From Janthinobacterium sp. BJB426 (lineage in GTDB: Bacteria; Pseudomonadota; Gammaproteobacteria; Burkholderiales; Burkholderiaceae_D), in NCBI RefSeq assembly GCF_002735705.1, contig NZ_PDZL01000015.1:1-64000 (forward strand): a stretch of 64,000 nt of DNA, written 5' to 3'. The notes under the pieces are model-generated. The model saw nothing but the letters and a program-made list of their open reading frames with translations. It was not told the origin of the DNA and did not search any database. The first letter of the stretch is position 1. Each line of letters starts with the position of its first letter. The position numbers and the translations under genes are program-made. Below, piece by piece: positions 1 to 7,397 of this stretch.

Positions 1-2
1 AC

Positions 3-584
3 CGCTTTCTCAGCGTGGCGAAGACGGACCGGCCGCATGGCCTGCATGGCATCGCCGAGGCCGATGAACTCTACGTGCTGGAATCGGAAAAGGGATCGAG
101 GCAGATGACGCGGCCGGCCCGCCGCCGGGGCGGCCATGCCTTTAAACGCGGTATATCGAATGAGCAAGTCTGCATCCTGATGGCGCGCGACCGCACGGGC
201 CAGACCCTTGATTTCGTCACGGGCAAAGGCGCGTTGACGAAGGCGCAGCTGCACCGATGTTTGTTGCCTGTCATCGACAAGGATGTTCTGCTGGTAACGG
301 ATGGTCATGCGGTCTACCGGGCGTTTGCGAGGGAAGCGGGTATCAGCCACGAGGCCGTCAACTTGCGCGCCGGCATCCGTGTGCAGGGCGCCGCGCATGT
401 GCAGAACGTCAATGCGTATCACAGCCGCTTGCGGCAATGGCTGCGTCCGTTTCATGGCGTGGCCACGCGCTACCTGCCAAATTACCTGGGCTGGCGCTGG
501 ATACTCGACGCCGGGCGCATCCGCTCGCCAGAAACGTTATTGAAAGCAACGCTGGGAGCATTCCCACATTTGATGGTGACATAG
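3..584 (+). CDS. IS1595-family (ISXO2-like) transposase, 3' part
   Basis: DDE-type transposase of an insertion sequence, cut by the left edge of the window. The frame is open to base 3, so the GTG at 15 is not the real start. Sequence signs of the family are an A-E-A-D-E-L-Y block near the N-terminal end (first catalytic Asp), T-D-G-H-A-V-Y in the middle (second Asp), and the C-terminal N-A-Y-H-S-R-L-R-Q-W-L / F-H-G-V-A-T-R-Y-L block that is highly typical of ISXO2-like enzymes. The C-terminus ends normally at a TAG. The upstream zinc-ribbon and helix-turn-helix regions expected of this family must lie outside the window, so I cannot say whether the element is intact. I could not identify its terminal inverted repeat downstream of the stop. 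Confidence 0.8.
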   Translation, partial: RFLSVAKTDRPHGLHGIAEADELYVLESEKGSRQMTRPARRRGGHAFKRGISNEQVCILMARDRTGQTLDFVTGKGALTKAQLHRCLLPVIDKDVLLVTDGHAVYRAFAREAGISHEAVNLRAGIRVQGAAHVQNVNAYHSRLRQWLRPFHGVATRYLPNYLGWRWILDAGRIRSPETLLKATLGAFPHLMVT

Positions 585-723
585 CCTTTTTTTTGCCCGC
601 TTGCCATCCATCGTCCATGTTTGCCATCCAGGCAGGTCTTTTTGCAGCCTGTCGCAGCGCGCTGGAGGCCAGGTCCCGTTGCCGCTACAGTCAATGCTCC
701 ACTACTTTTGCGACGAGGCAGCC

Positions 724-1578
724 ATGTCCACTTCCCACCGTTTGATCCTCAGCCTGGCCGGTATCCTGCTTGGCGGCAGCGCGCTGGCCGTGCAGCCGCC
801 GCAGCCGCCCGCGCCACCGGCCCCGCCAGCCGCACCCAGCGTGCAGGTCAGCCGTTCGCTCGACAAGGGCGAAAGCTATGCGCTCGTCGATGGCGCCACG
901 GATAGCGAGGGCGTCATCGTCGTCGACAGCGATATCCACTCGCAGCAGGTGGAAAAGCTCAAGCGCTCGATCAAGGGCCCGTTCCTGTGGTTCCGCGACC
1001 AGGGCCAGGCCTATGTGCTGCAGGATGCGGCCTTGCTGGGCAAGGTGCGCACGGCATGGCAGCCATCGAGACAGCTCAGTAAGGAAATGAGCGCGCTCGG
1101 CGATCAAATGGGCGCGCATGGCAAGGCCATGGGCGAAATGGGCCGCAAGATGGGTGCCCGCAGCCTGGAAAAAGGCAGCGCGCGCGAGTCGGAGCAGCTG
1201 CGCGCGCTGGGCCGCCAGCAGCAGGAACTGGGCCGCAAGCTTGGCGACGCCTCGCGCCGCCAGGCGCTTGCAACGAGCGACACGGCGCGCCGCGCGGCCG
1301 AGCGCGACGTGGAGCGCCTGCAGCAGCAGATGGAAGATGCACAGGAAGAAATGGAAGAGATCAACGACCGCATCGCCGACGTGCACGAGCGCGAGGCTGA
1401 GAAAGCGGAGCAGATGTCGCGCCAGATGGAGCAGCGCAGCAAGCCGATGGAAGCGCTGGGCAAGCAAATGGGCGACCTGGGCCGCCAGCAGGAAAAAGTC
1501 GTCAAGATCGCCGACAAGACCACGCGCCAGGTGATCGCCCAGGCGCTCAGCGAAGGCAAGGCAAAACTGGTGCGCTGA
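724..1578 (+). CDS. Secreted coiled-coil protein with Gly/Met-periodic repeats, unknown function
   Basis: A 284-residue protein starting at the ATG at 724, chosen because it begins a clear Sec signal peptide (about residues 1-23, ending G-G-S-A-L-A); the in-frame extension upstream has no signal. The mature part has a Pro/Ala-rich linker (about 24-40), a small globular stretch, then from about residue 115 a long charged helix region. That region contains repeated L-G-x-Q-M-G and M-G-x-M-G-R-x-M-G units and a Glu/Arg-rich coiled coil, closing with another L-G-K-Q-M-G-D-L-G-R unit. From memory, similar glycine-periodic repeats occur at the C-terminus of some M56 (BlaR1-like) peptidases of this family, but no peptidase domain is present here. 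Likely periplasmic; function not recognised. Confidence 0.75.
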   Translation: MSTSHRLILSLAGILLGGSALAVQPPQPPAPPAPPAAPSVQVSRSLDKGESYALVDGATDSEGVIVVDSDIHSQQVEKLKRSIKGPFLWFRDQGQAYVLQDAALLGKVRTAWQPSRQLSKEMSALGDQMGAHGKAMGEMGRKMGARSLEKGSARESEQLRALGRQQQELGRKLGDASRRQALATSDTARRAAERDVERLQQQMEDAQEEMEEINDRIADVHEREAEKAEQMSRQMEQRSKPMEALGKQMGDLGRQQEKVVKIADKTTRQVIAQALSEGKAKLVR

Positions 1579-1591
1579 GTGCCGTGCCGAA

Positions 1592-2116
1592 TCAGCGGGC
1601 CAGCGGCTTGCGCATCAGGCAGCGCAGCGCCGGATCGTGCCCGTCCTGCACTTCGCGCGCCAGCTTGAGCGCATGCCCAGCGCCCAGCGCCCCGGCCTCG
1701 ATTTCGCTGAAGCCATGGCGCGCATAGTAGGGCGCGTTCCACGGCAGGTGGCGATACGTGCTCAGTGTCAGCCAGGCGCAGCCCAGCGCCCGGGCATGGG
1801 CCGCCGCCGCGTCGAGCAGGCGCGCGCCCAGTCCCTGCCGTTGCTGCGGCAGTGCAACGGACAATTCCACGATGAACAACTGGCCGTCGAGCGGCTGGGC
1901 GGCCAGGAAACCCGCTGGCGCGTCCTGTCCATCGGCGGCCACCCACACGCCGCCATCCTGCTGCAGCGCCTGCAAGGTGTCCAGTGGCAAGGGTTCGCCA
2001 TGCGCCAGCCAGGCCAGTTCGGGGCCGGCCTGGGCAAACAGGGTTGCGGCGCTGCGCTCGACCTGGGCCAGCAACGGCAGGTCGGCGCGGGTGGCCGCGC
2101 GGATGGTGTTGCTCAT
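1592..2116 (-). CDS. GNAT-family N-acetyltransferase
   Basis: Predicted acetyl-CoA-dependent N-acetyltransferase of 174 residues. The GNAT core is visible: a beta strand I-V-E-L-S-V followed by Q-Q-R-Q-G-L-G-A-R-L-L (the pyrophosphate-binding R/Q-x-x-G-x-G/A loop), then L-T-L-S-T-Y, and the family C-terminal Y-Y-x-x-x-G-F motif (A-P-Y-Y-A-R-H-G-F). The substrate cannot be deduced. I chose the ATG at 2116 because it overlaps the stop of the upstream gene in an ATGA arrangement, which implies translational coupling; an in-frame ATG at 2128 is the alternative. The gene runs tail-to-tail into the coiled-coil gene with only 13 bp between stops. Confidence 0.85.
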   Translation of the reverse strand: MSNTIRAATRADLPLLAQVERSAATLFAQAGPELAWLAHGEPLPLDTLQALQQDGGVWVAADGQDAPAGFLAAQPLDGQLFIVELSVALPQQRQGLGARLLDAAAAHARALGCAWLTLSTYRHLPWNAPYYARHGFSEIEAGALGAGHALKLAREVQDGHDPALRCLMRKPLAR

Positions 2117-2388
2117 GGCGTGTTCCACGCGGCAGCCACGGCGCGGTATTGTGCCGGCAACTGCTCCCTGGCCTCATTCTCGCTGGCATACACGTCATCC
2201 TGTACGGTCTCCCAGCGCGCATCGCAGCTGAAACGGTAGACTTGCGCTTCGTCCCCGTAGCGGCACACGGCCAGGCCGTGGATGGCGATGGGGGCGGTGC
2301 CGTGCGCATCTGCGACATGGCCGAAGGGCAGGTCGGACCAGGCCCAGGCCAGTACGCGGGCGCCGTCGAGGTGAGTGGATGGTGTCAT
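2113..2388 (-). CDS. Small conserved hypothetical protein, first gene of a GNAT operon
   Basis: A 91-residue soluble protein that I do not recognise. It has no signal peptide or membrane segment. It contains a Trp-rich N-terminal region (A-W-A-W-S-D-L-P-F-G), a strand-rich middle (V-C-R-Y-G-D-E-A-Q-V-Y-R-F-S-C-D) and a C-terminal helix with E-N-E-A-R-E-Q-L-P-A-Q-Y. The start at 2388 (M-T-P-S-T-H) is preferred because the extension to 2433 lacks conserved-looking sequence, but no good ribosome-binding site precedes either. The stop overlaps the start of the acetyltransferase by 4 bp, so the two are almost certainly co-translated and may act on the same substrate. Confidence 0.65.
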   Translation of the reverse strand: MTPSTHLDGARVLAWAWSDLPFGHVADAHGTAPIAIHGLAVCRYGDEAQVYRFSCDARWETVQDDVYASENEAREQLPAQYRAVAAAWNTP

Positions 2389-2485
2389 GGGATACAGGCC
2401 GCTGTGTCGGGACGCCGATTGTAGCGCGCACATGAAAAACTGGCGCGACCGCTGGACAAATGCACAGTATTTTTAGCCATGCCGG

Positions 2486-2491
2486 TATAAT
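2486..2491 (+). promoter_or_regulatory. -10 element of uvrD, implying a leaderless transcript
   Basis: A perfect TATAAT lies only 6 bp before the uvrD ATG at 2498, so a start at the usual distance would place +1 on or next to the A of the ATG. No Shine-Dalgarno sequence precedes the ATG. The best -35-like hexamer at normal spacing is poor (around 2463-2468), so the promoter call is tentative. Confidence 0.45.
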
Positions 2492-2497
2492 CACGGG

Positions 2498-4801
2498 ATG
2501 CAAAATCTTCTTCACAACCTCAATCCCGAACAATTGGCTGCCGTCACCTTGCCGGCACAACATGCGCTGATCCTGGCTGGCGCCGGTTCTGGCAAGACCC
2601 GCGTGCTGACCACCCGCATCGCGTGGCTGATCCAGACCCAGCAGGTATCGCCGCCCGGCATCCTGGCCGTGACGTTTACGAATAAAGCCGCCAAGGAAAT
2701 GCTCACGCGCTTGTCGGCCATGCTGCCGATCAATACGCGCGGCATGTGGATCGGCACCTTCCACGGCCTGTGCAACCGCTTGCTGCGCACGCACTACCGC
2801 GACGCGGCCTTGCCGCAAACGTTCCAGATTCTCGATTCCCAGGATCAATTGTCCGTGATTAAGCGCTTGTTGAAGGCAAACAACATCGATGATGAAAAAT
2901 TCCCGCCGAAGACGGTGATGTATTTCATCAACAATGCCAAGGACCAGGGCTTGCGCGCCACGGACGTGGAAGCGTACGACGCGCACGAGCGCAAGATGGT
3001 CGAGCTGTACCAGCTGTACGACGACCAGTGCCAGCGCGAAGGCGTCGTCGATTTTGCCGAATTGCTGCTGCGCACGTATGAATTACTGAGCCGCAACCAG
3101 CCCCTGCGCGAACACTACCAGGCGCGCTTCCGCCACATTCTGGTGGACGAGTTCCAGGATACGAATAATTTGCAATACAACTGGTTGAAATTGCTGGCTG
3201 GCCACGGCAGCCGCGATGGCGGCGCCCTGTTTGCCGTCGGCGACGATGACCAGAGCATCTACGCCTTCCGCGGCGCTAACGTGGGCAATATGAGCGCCTT
3301 CGAGCACGAGTTCCAGGTGAAGAACTTGATCAAGCTGGAGCAGAACTACCGCTCGCATGGCCACATCCTCGACAGTGCCAACGTGTTGATCGCGAACAAT
3401 AGCAAGCGCCTGGGCAAGAATCTGCGCACGGATGCGGGCCATGGCGAGCAGGTGCGCGTGTATGAAGCCAGTTCCGACCTGCAGGAAGCGCAGTGGATCA
3501 TCGAAGAGGCGAAAAGCCTGATCGCCGATGGCGCTTCGCGCAGTGAAATCGCCATCCTGTACCGCTCGAACGCGCAGTCACGCGTGATCGAGCACGCGTT
3601 GTTTTCAGCCAGCATTCCGTATCACGTGTATGGCGGCCAGCGCTACTTCCAGCGCGCCGAAGTCAAGCACGCGATTGCTTACTTGCAATTGATGGACAAT
3701 CCGCACAACGATTCGGCCTTCTTGCGCGTGGTCAACTTCCCCACGCGCGGCATCGGCATGCGCTCGATCGAGCAATTGCAGGCCGCCTCGGAACAGTACG
3801 GTATTTCCTTGTACGCATCCGTGCCGTATGTGGCCGGCAAGGCGGGCAGCGTGCTGGCCGGCTTCGTCAAGCTGATCGAAGGCGTGCGTTTCGAAACGCA
3901 GCAGTTGTCGCTGCCGGAAATGGTCAGAGTGGTGCTGGAAGCGAGTACCTTGCTGCAGCATTATCAGAATGAAAAGGAAGGCGCCGACCGCATCGAAAAT
4001 CTGGAGCAGATGGTCAGCGCGGCCAGCCAGTTCATTTCCGAAGAGGGTTTTGGCCAGGGGGCACCGGCCCATCTTGGGCCAGCCGCCCAGGCGCAGTCGG
4101 GCGCGCCCGTCGTGAACCAGGATGGCATCGAAATCCTCGATGCCGATGCGCCGCTGCCGGCCGTGATGTCGCCGCTGTCCGCCTTCCTGTCGCACGCGTC
4201 GCTGGAAGCGGGCGACAACCAGGCGCAGGCGGGCCAGGATGCGCTGCAGATGATGACGGTGCACTCGGCCAAGGGCCTGGAATTCGACAATGTGTTCATC
4301 ACGGGCCTGGAAGAGGGCCTGTTCCCGCACGAAAGCAGTTCGAAGGAAGACAATGGCGTGGAAGAAGAACGCCGGCTGATGTACGTGGCGATCACGCGCG
4401 CGCGCAAGCGGCTGTACATGAGCTTTTCGCAGACGCGCATGCTGCACGGCCAGACGCGCTACAACATGAAGTCGCGTTTCTTTGACGAATTGCCGGAAGA
4501 AGCGCTGAAATGGCTGTCGCCGAAGGTGCAGGCGAATTGGTTCGGCAACCGCAAGTCGGCCTGGGACGAGGCGCCGCGCGTGGCCAGCCTGGGTTCGGAC
4601 AATGCGATCGCGCAAAAGATCGCGCAAAAAGCCACGGGCGGCGGCTGGCGCATCGGTGAATCCGTGGCGCACGCCAAGTTCGGCGAAGGCGTGATCGTCA
4701 ATATCGAAGGCGGCGGCGGCAATGCGCGCGCGCAGATCAATTTCGGACAGCACGGCATGAAGGTGTTGGATTTGGGCATCGCCAAATTGGAACGACTGTG
4801 A
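2498..4801 (+). CDS. uvrD: UvrD/PcrA-type superfamily 1 DNA helicase
   Basis: 3'-to-5' DNA helicase of nucleotide excision repair, mismatch repair and replication restart. The 767 residues cover the whole SF1A layout. The Q motif is near residue 10. Walker A G-A-G-S-G-K-T is at 28-34 and T-F-T-N-K-A-A-K-E-M follows. Walker B D-E-F-Q-D is at 217-221, then G-D-D-D-Q-S-I-Y-A-F-R-G-A (motif III). Motif IV is L-E-Q-N-Y-R-S, motif V T-V-H-S-A-K-G-L-E-F and motif VI V-A-I-T-R-A-R. The C-terminal tail contains the Tudor-like segment seen in PcrA/UvrD (G-E-S-V-A-H-A-K-F-G-E-G-V). The start is fixed by the conserved L-N-P-E-Q-L-A-A-V just after it. It is monocistronic and ends before a strong terminator. 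Confidence 0.95.
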   Translation: MQNLLHNLNPEQLAAVTLPAQHALILAGAGSGKTRVLTTRIAWLIQTQQVSPPGILAVTFTNKAAKEMLTRLSAMLPINTRGMWIGTFHGLCNRLLRTHYRDAALPQTFQILDSQDQLSVIKRLLKANNIDDEKFPPKTVMYFINNAKDQGLRATDVEAYDAHERKMVELYQLYDDQCQREGVVDFAELLLRTYELLSRNQPLREHYQARFRHILVDEFQDTNNLQYNWLKLLAGHGSRDGGALFAVGDDDQSIYAFRGANVGNMSAFEHEFQVKNLIKLEQNYRSHGHILDSANVLIANNSKRLGKNLRTDAGHGEQVRVYEASSDLQEAQWIIEEAKSLIADGASRSEIAILYRSNAQSRVIEHALFSASIPYHVYGGQRYFQRAEVKHAIAYLQLMDNPHNDSAFLRVVNFPTRGIGMRSIEQLQAASEQYGISLYASVPYVAGKAGSVLAGFVKLIEGVRFETQQLSLPEMVRVVLEASTLLQHYQNEKEGADRIENLEQMVSAASQFISEEGFGQGAPAHLGPAAQAQSGAPVVNQDGIEILDADAPLPAVMSPLSAFLSHASLEAGDNQAQAGQDALQMMTVHSAKGLEFDNVFITGLEEGLFPHESSSKEDNGVEEERRLMYVAITRARKRLYMSFSQTRMLHGQTRYNMKSRFFDELPEEALKWLSPKVQANWFGNRKSAWDEAPRVASLGSDNAIAQKIAQKATGGGWRIGESVAHAKFGEGVIVNIEGGGGNARAQINFGQHGMKVLDLGIAKLERL

Positions 4802-4825
4802 CGCTGATATACAATCAGCGGCCAT

Positions 4826-4861
4826 AAAAAAGGGGCAGCCTGCGCAGGCTGCCCCTTTTTA
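4826..4861. terminator. Bidirectional rho-independent terminator
   Basis: A GC-rich 9-bp stem (4832-4840 with 4847-4855) and 6-base loop is flanked by an A-tract on the left and a T-tract on the right. It can therefore stop transcription of uvrD on the plus strand and of the thrB-membrane protein operon arriving on the minus strand. Confidence 0.9.
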
Positions 4862-4875
4862 CATCTGGCCGGCGA

Positions 4876-5667
4876 TCACTCGCCGGTCTTGTCCAGCGAC
4901 ACCGTCTTGCTCTCATCGACGGGTAGGCCGAAGATCTGGCGGTAGGCGGCATAGAACGAGCAATGCATGATGATGGTCAAGATCATCGACAGCGGCATCA
5001 TCAGTTGCATCATCAGCGGCGTGCGGCCGAAGATGACGGCCAGCAACTGGCTGGTGACGACGCTGATGGCGAACCAGGTGGCGGCGAAGACGATGAAGGC
5101 CGACAGCGAGCGCCAGACGGCGAAAAAGCTGAAGAACAGCGCCTTGCCCAGCCCCGTTTGTTTCCAGTAGATCAGCGGTGCGGCAAAGCAGAAGGCCATG
5201 GCGGCCGGCACGTACAGCACGATGGCCAGCAGGATGCCCAGGCCCAGGCGCGATTCGGGGATGGCGGTGCGCGCCGCCTCCTCCGTCAATTGCCCGGTGA
5301 CCAGTTGCCACAGCAAGCCATCATCGACCAGGGTCGAGGCGCCAATGGCGACGATGGCCATCAGGATGTACAGCACGCCCAGGCCGAACAGGGAAGGAAA
5401 GGCCGGCTTGCGGAAGCCCGAGATCAGCAGGCTGGGCAGGACGCGCTTGCCCTGGTCGATATTCAGGCAGCCTTGCACGAAGGCGACGGAAAACACGGGC
5501 ACCAGGATGACGGGCAGCAATTGGCCGAGCACGGGCACGATGCTGACGGCCAGCATGCAGAACATATAGCCGAGAAACAGCATCGACATGCCGCCAGGTT
5601 GCTTGCGAAACAGGGCGAAGCCTTGTTTCACCCATTGCCAACCTGTACTTGCAGGTAATTTTTCCAT
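4876..5667 (-). CDS. BPSS1780-type multispanning membrane protein
   Basis: A 263-residue inner-membrane protein resembling the BPSS1780 family that is common in Burkholderiales and has no assigned function. It opens with a conserved-looking G-W-Q-W-V-K-Q-G-F-A-L-F-R-K-Q-P motif and then shows about six hydrophobic segments (roughly residues 25-45, 47-70, 90-115, 140-165, 180-205 and 215-240), with a polar C-terminal tail. The ATG at 5667 is chosen because it begins the family N-terminus and lies 2 bp beyond the thrB stop; the longer frame to 5832 overlaps thrB. It is the second gene of the thrB operon, a pairing that seems conserved but does not reveal its role. Confidence 0.8.
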   Translation of the reverse strand: MEKLPASTGWQWVKQGFALFRKQPGGMSMLFLGYMFCMLAVSIVPVLGQLLPVILVPVFSVAFVQGCLNIDQGKRVLPSLLISGFRKPAFPSLFGLGVLYILMAIVAIGASTLVDDGLLWQLVTGQLTEEAARTAIPESRLGLGILLAIVLYVPAAMAFCFAAPLIYWKQTGLGKALFFSFFAVWRSLSAFIVFAATWFAISVVTSQLLAVIFGRTPLMMQLMMPLSMILTIIMHCSFYAAYRQIFGLPVDESKTVSLDKTGE

Positions 5668-5669
5668 GT

Positions 5670-6626
5670 TTAAAACAGTTCCGGAGCAGGTGTGGCGATA
5701 CGTTCGCGCAGAATGCGTTCGAAATGCGCCGGATCGTGCGGGGTCAGCATTTCCGCTTCGCGCGGCTGGTAATAATCGTACAGGCGCGACAGCCAGAAGC
5801 GCAGCGCGGCGGCGCGCAGCATCGGTTGCCATGCCGTCTGTTCTTCATGCGTAAACGGGCGCACGGCCTGGTAGGCGTCGAGCAGGGCGCGCACTCTTGC
5901 CGTGTCGAGCACACCCGTGGCCAGGTCCACGCACCAGTCGTTGACGGTGACGGCCACGTCGAACAGCCACGTGTCGCAGCCGGCAAAGTAAAAGTCGAAA
6001 AAACCCGTCAGTTGTTCGCCGTCAAACATGACGTTGTTGCGGAACAAGTCGGCATGCACGGGACCGCGCGGGATGGCTTTATAGGTATCGCAGGCAGCAA
6101 AGGCGTCCTGGAAATGGATTTCCGCGCGCAGCAGATGCGCCTTGGCATCGTCGAGGTGGTGCAAGACCAGCGGCGTGGTGGTGTTCCACCAGTCCAGACC
6201 GCGCAGATTCGGCTGCTGCAGGGGGAAGTCCTGCGCCGCCAGGTGCATTTTTGCCAGCATGGCGCCGACAGCCGCGCAATGCACGGCTTGCGGCGCCATC
6301 TGCGAGCTGCCGTCGAGTTTGCTGACGATGGCGGCCGGCTTGCCTTGCAGGGCCGTCACCAGTTCGCCGTCGGCATTGGCGATCGGCGCCGGCACCAGCA
6401 CGCCCCGGTCCGCCAAATGGCGCATCAGTTGCAGATAAAACGGCAATTGCTCGAAGCTGAGGTTTTCAAAGATCGTCAGCACATACTCGCCGCGCTCCGT
6501 GCTCAGGAAGAAATTGCTGTTTTCGATGCCGGACGCGATGCCCTTGAGCGCCAGAGGTTTGCCGAGTGGAAATTGCGTGATCCACTGGCCGATATCGTCC
6601 AGGTGTAGCGCGGTAAAAACTGCCAT
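5670..6626 (-). CDS. thrB: Homoserine kinase (aminoglycoside-phosphotransferase fold)
   Basis: ATP-dependent phosphorylation of homoserine to O-phosphohomoserine in threonine synthesis. The 318-residue length and sequence fit the ThrB type used by beta- and many gamma-proteobacteria, which belongs to the choline-kinase/APH fold rather than the GHMP kinases. Visible motifs are G-I-E-N-S-N-F-F-L near residue 33 (nucleotide loop), the catalytic loop [12 protein letters not shown] near 190 and the metal-binding G-F-F-D-F-Y-F-A near 208, followed by a V-N-D-W-C segment. No strong ribosome-binding site precedes the ATG. It lies downstream of DUF2782 and polA, a neighbourhood common in betaproteobacteria. 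Confidence 0.92.
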   Translation of the reverse strand: MAVFTALHLDDIGQWITQFPLGKPLALKGIASGIENSNFFLSTERGEYVLTIFENLSFEQLPFYLQLMRHLADRGVLVPAPIANADGELVTALQGKPAAIVSKLDGSSQMAPQAVHCAAVGAMLAKMHLAAQDFPLQQPNLRGLDWWNTTTPLVLHHLDDAKAHLLRAEIHFQDAFAACDTYKAIPRGPVHADLFRNNVMFDGEQLTGFFDFYFAGCDTWLFDVAVTVNDWCVDLATGVLDTARVRALLDAYQAVRPFTHEEQTAWQPMLRAAALRFWLSRLYDYYQPREAEMLTPHDPAHFERILRERIATPAPELF

Positions 6627-6653
6627 GGGAAAGAGGGGAATGGTCTAAAAGGT

Positions 6654-6690
6654 CAAAAAAAGCCGGCTGCCCCGCAGGTGGCCGGGGCAG
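6654..6690 (-). terminator. Terminator after the DUF2782 gene
   Basis: Read on the minus strand, an 8-bp GC stem (6683-6690 with 6667-6674) is followed after four bases by a run of seven T residues (6654-6660). It separates the DUF2782 gene from thrB, so thrB either has its own promoter in the 30-bp gap or depends on readthrough. Confidence 0.7.
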
Positions 6691-6709
6691 GGCAGAAGAG
6701 AGTGGCTGC

Positions 6710-7105
6710 TTACTTCGCTGGTGTGGGCGGCGCTGGCGCGTCCGCTGCCTCTTCGTCGCGTTGTTTCTGTTTCTTCTTGCCCAGGTCAAATTCCAGCACT
6801 TTCCATTGCGGGCCGCGCAGGGCGCCGCCGTGCGCCTGGTCGGCGCCGGCGGCCGGCTTCATGTAATACGTGCTGCCGCCGCTCGTCACTTTCACTTCGG
6901 ACGTCACGCCCGCTTCGCGTTTTTCGGTAATCTGCTGCTTGGCCGCGGCTGGCGCCACGGTGATGGGCGCTTCGCCCATTTCCTCGATACGTTCGAGCTG
7001 GGGTGGCGCGTCGCTCGGTTTGGCCGGCGTCTGGGCGCTGGCGATGGCCGAACATGCCAGCAGGGGCAGGGCGAGGAATGTCCAGAGTGTCGATGTACGC
7101 ATCAT
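6710..7105 (-). CDS. DUF2782-family secreted protein
   Basis: A 131-residue exported protein of unknown function. A signal peptide covers about residues 1-24 (L-A-L-P-L-L-A-C-S-A-I-A-S-A). The mature part carries P-P-Q-L-E-R-I-E-E-M-G, then I-T-E-K-R-E-A-G-V-T-S-E-V-K-V and S-T-Y-Y-M-K-P, the strand-rich core of DUF2782 proteins, followed by a Lys-rich tail. Two adjacent in-frame ATG codons (7105 and 7102) are equally possible starts; upstream extension to 7198 lacks a signal peptide. The Cys at about position 18 is not in a good lipobox. It is divergent from polA, as in related genomes. Confidence 0.8.
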   Translation of the reverse strand: MMRTSTLWTFLALPLLACSAIASAQTPAKPSDAPPQLERIEEMGEAPITVAPAAAKQQITEKREAGVTSEVKVTSGGSTYYMKPAAGADQAHGGALRGPQWKVLEFDLGKKKQKQRDEEAADAPAPPTPAK

Positions 7106-7397
7106 GATGGGTTCGCTTCCATGTGTGGGACTGCAGCGCGTGCAGTGGTGTAATGCCGTCAATTTATCTATAAGGCATTGTAACAAACTGGTAGGCAATG
7201 CTGTTTAAATGAGGCGAAATGGCCCGCAGTGGCCGCCTGCGCGCCCGCACTGGGCCGCCAGGGTGGCAAAAACACCAGGAACGGCAAGCGTGGCGGCCGG
7301 TGGCGCGGCCCTAAACTCTGCGATAATTGTGCGATATTCCGCCCGTTCGCCGCTGTGTCTTCCCGGCTGGCGCGGCTCACCTTATTTTATTGGCATT

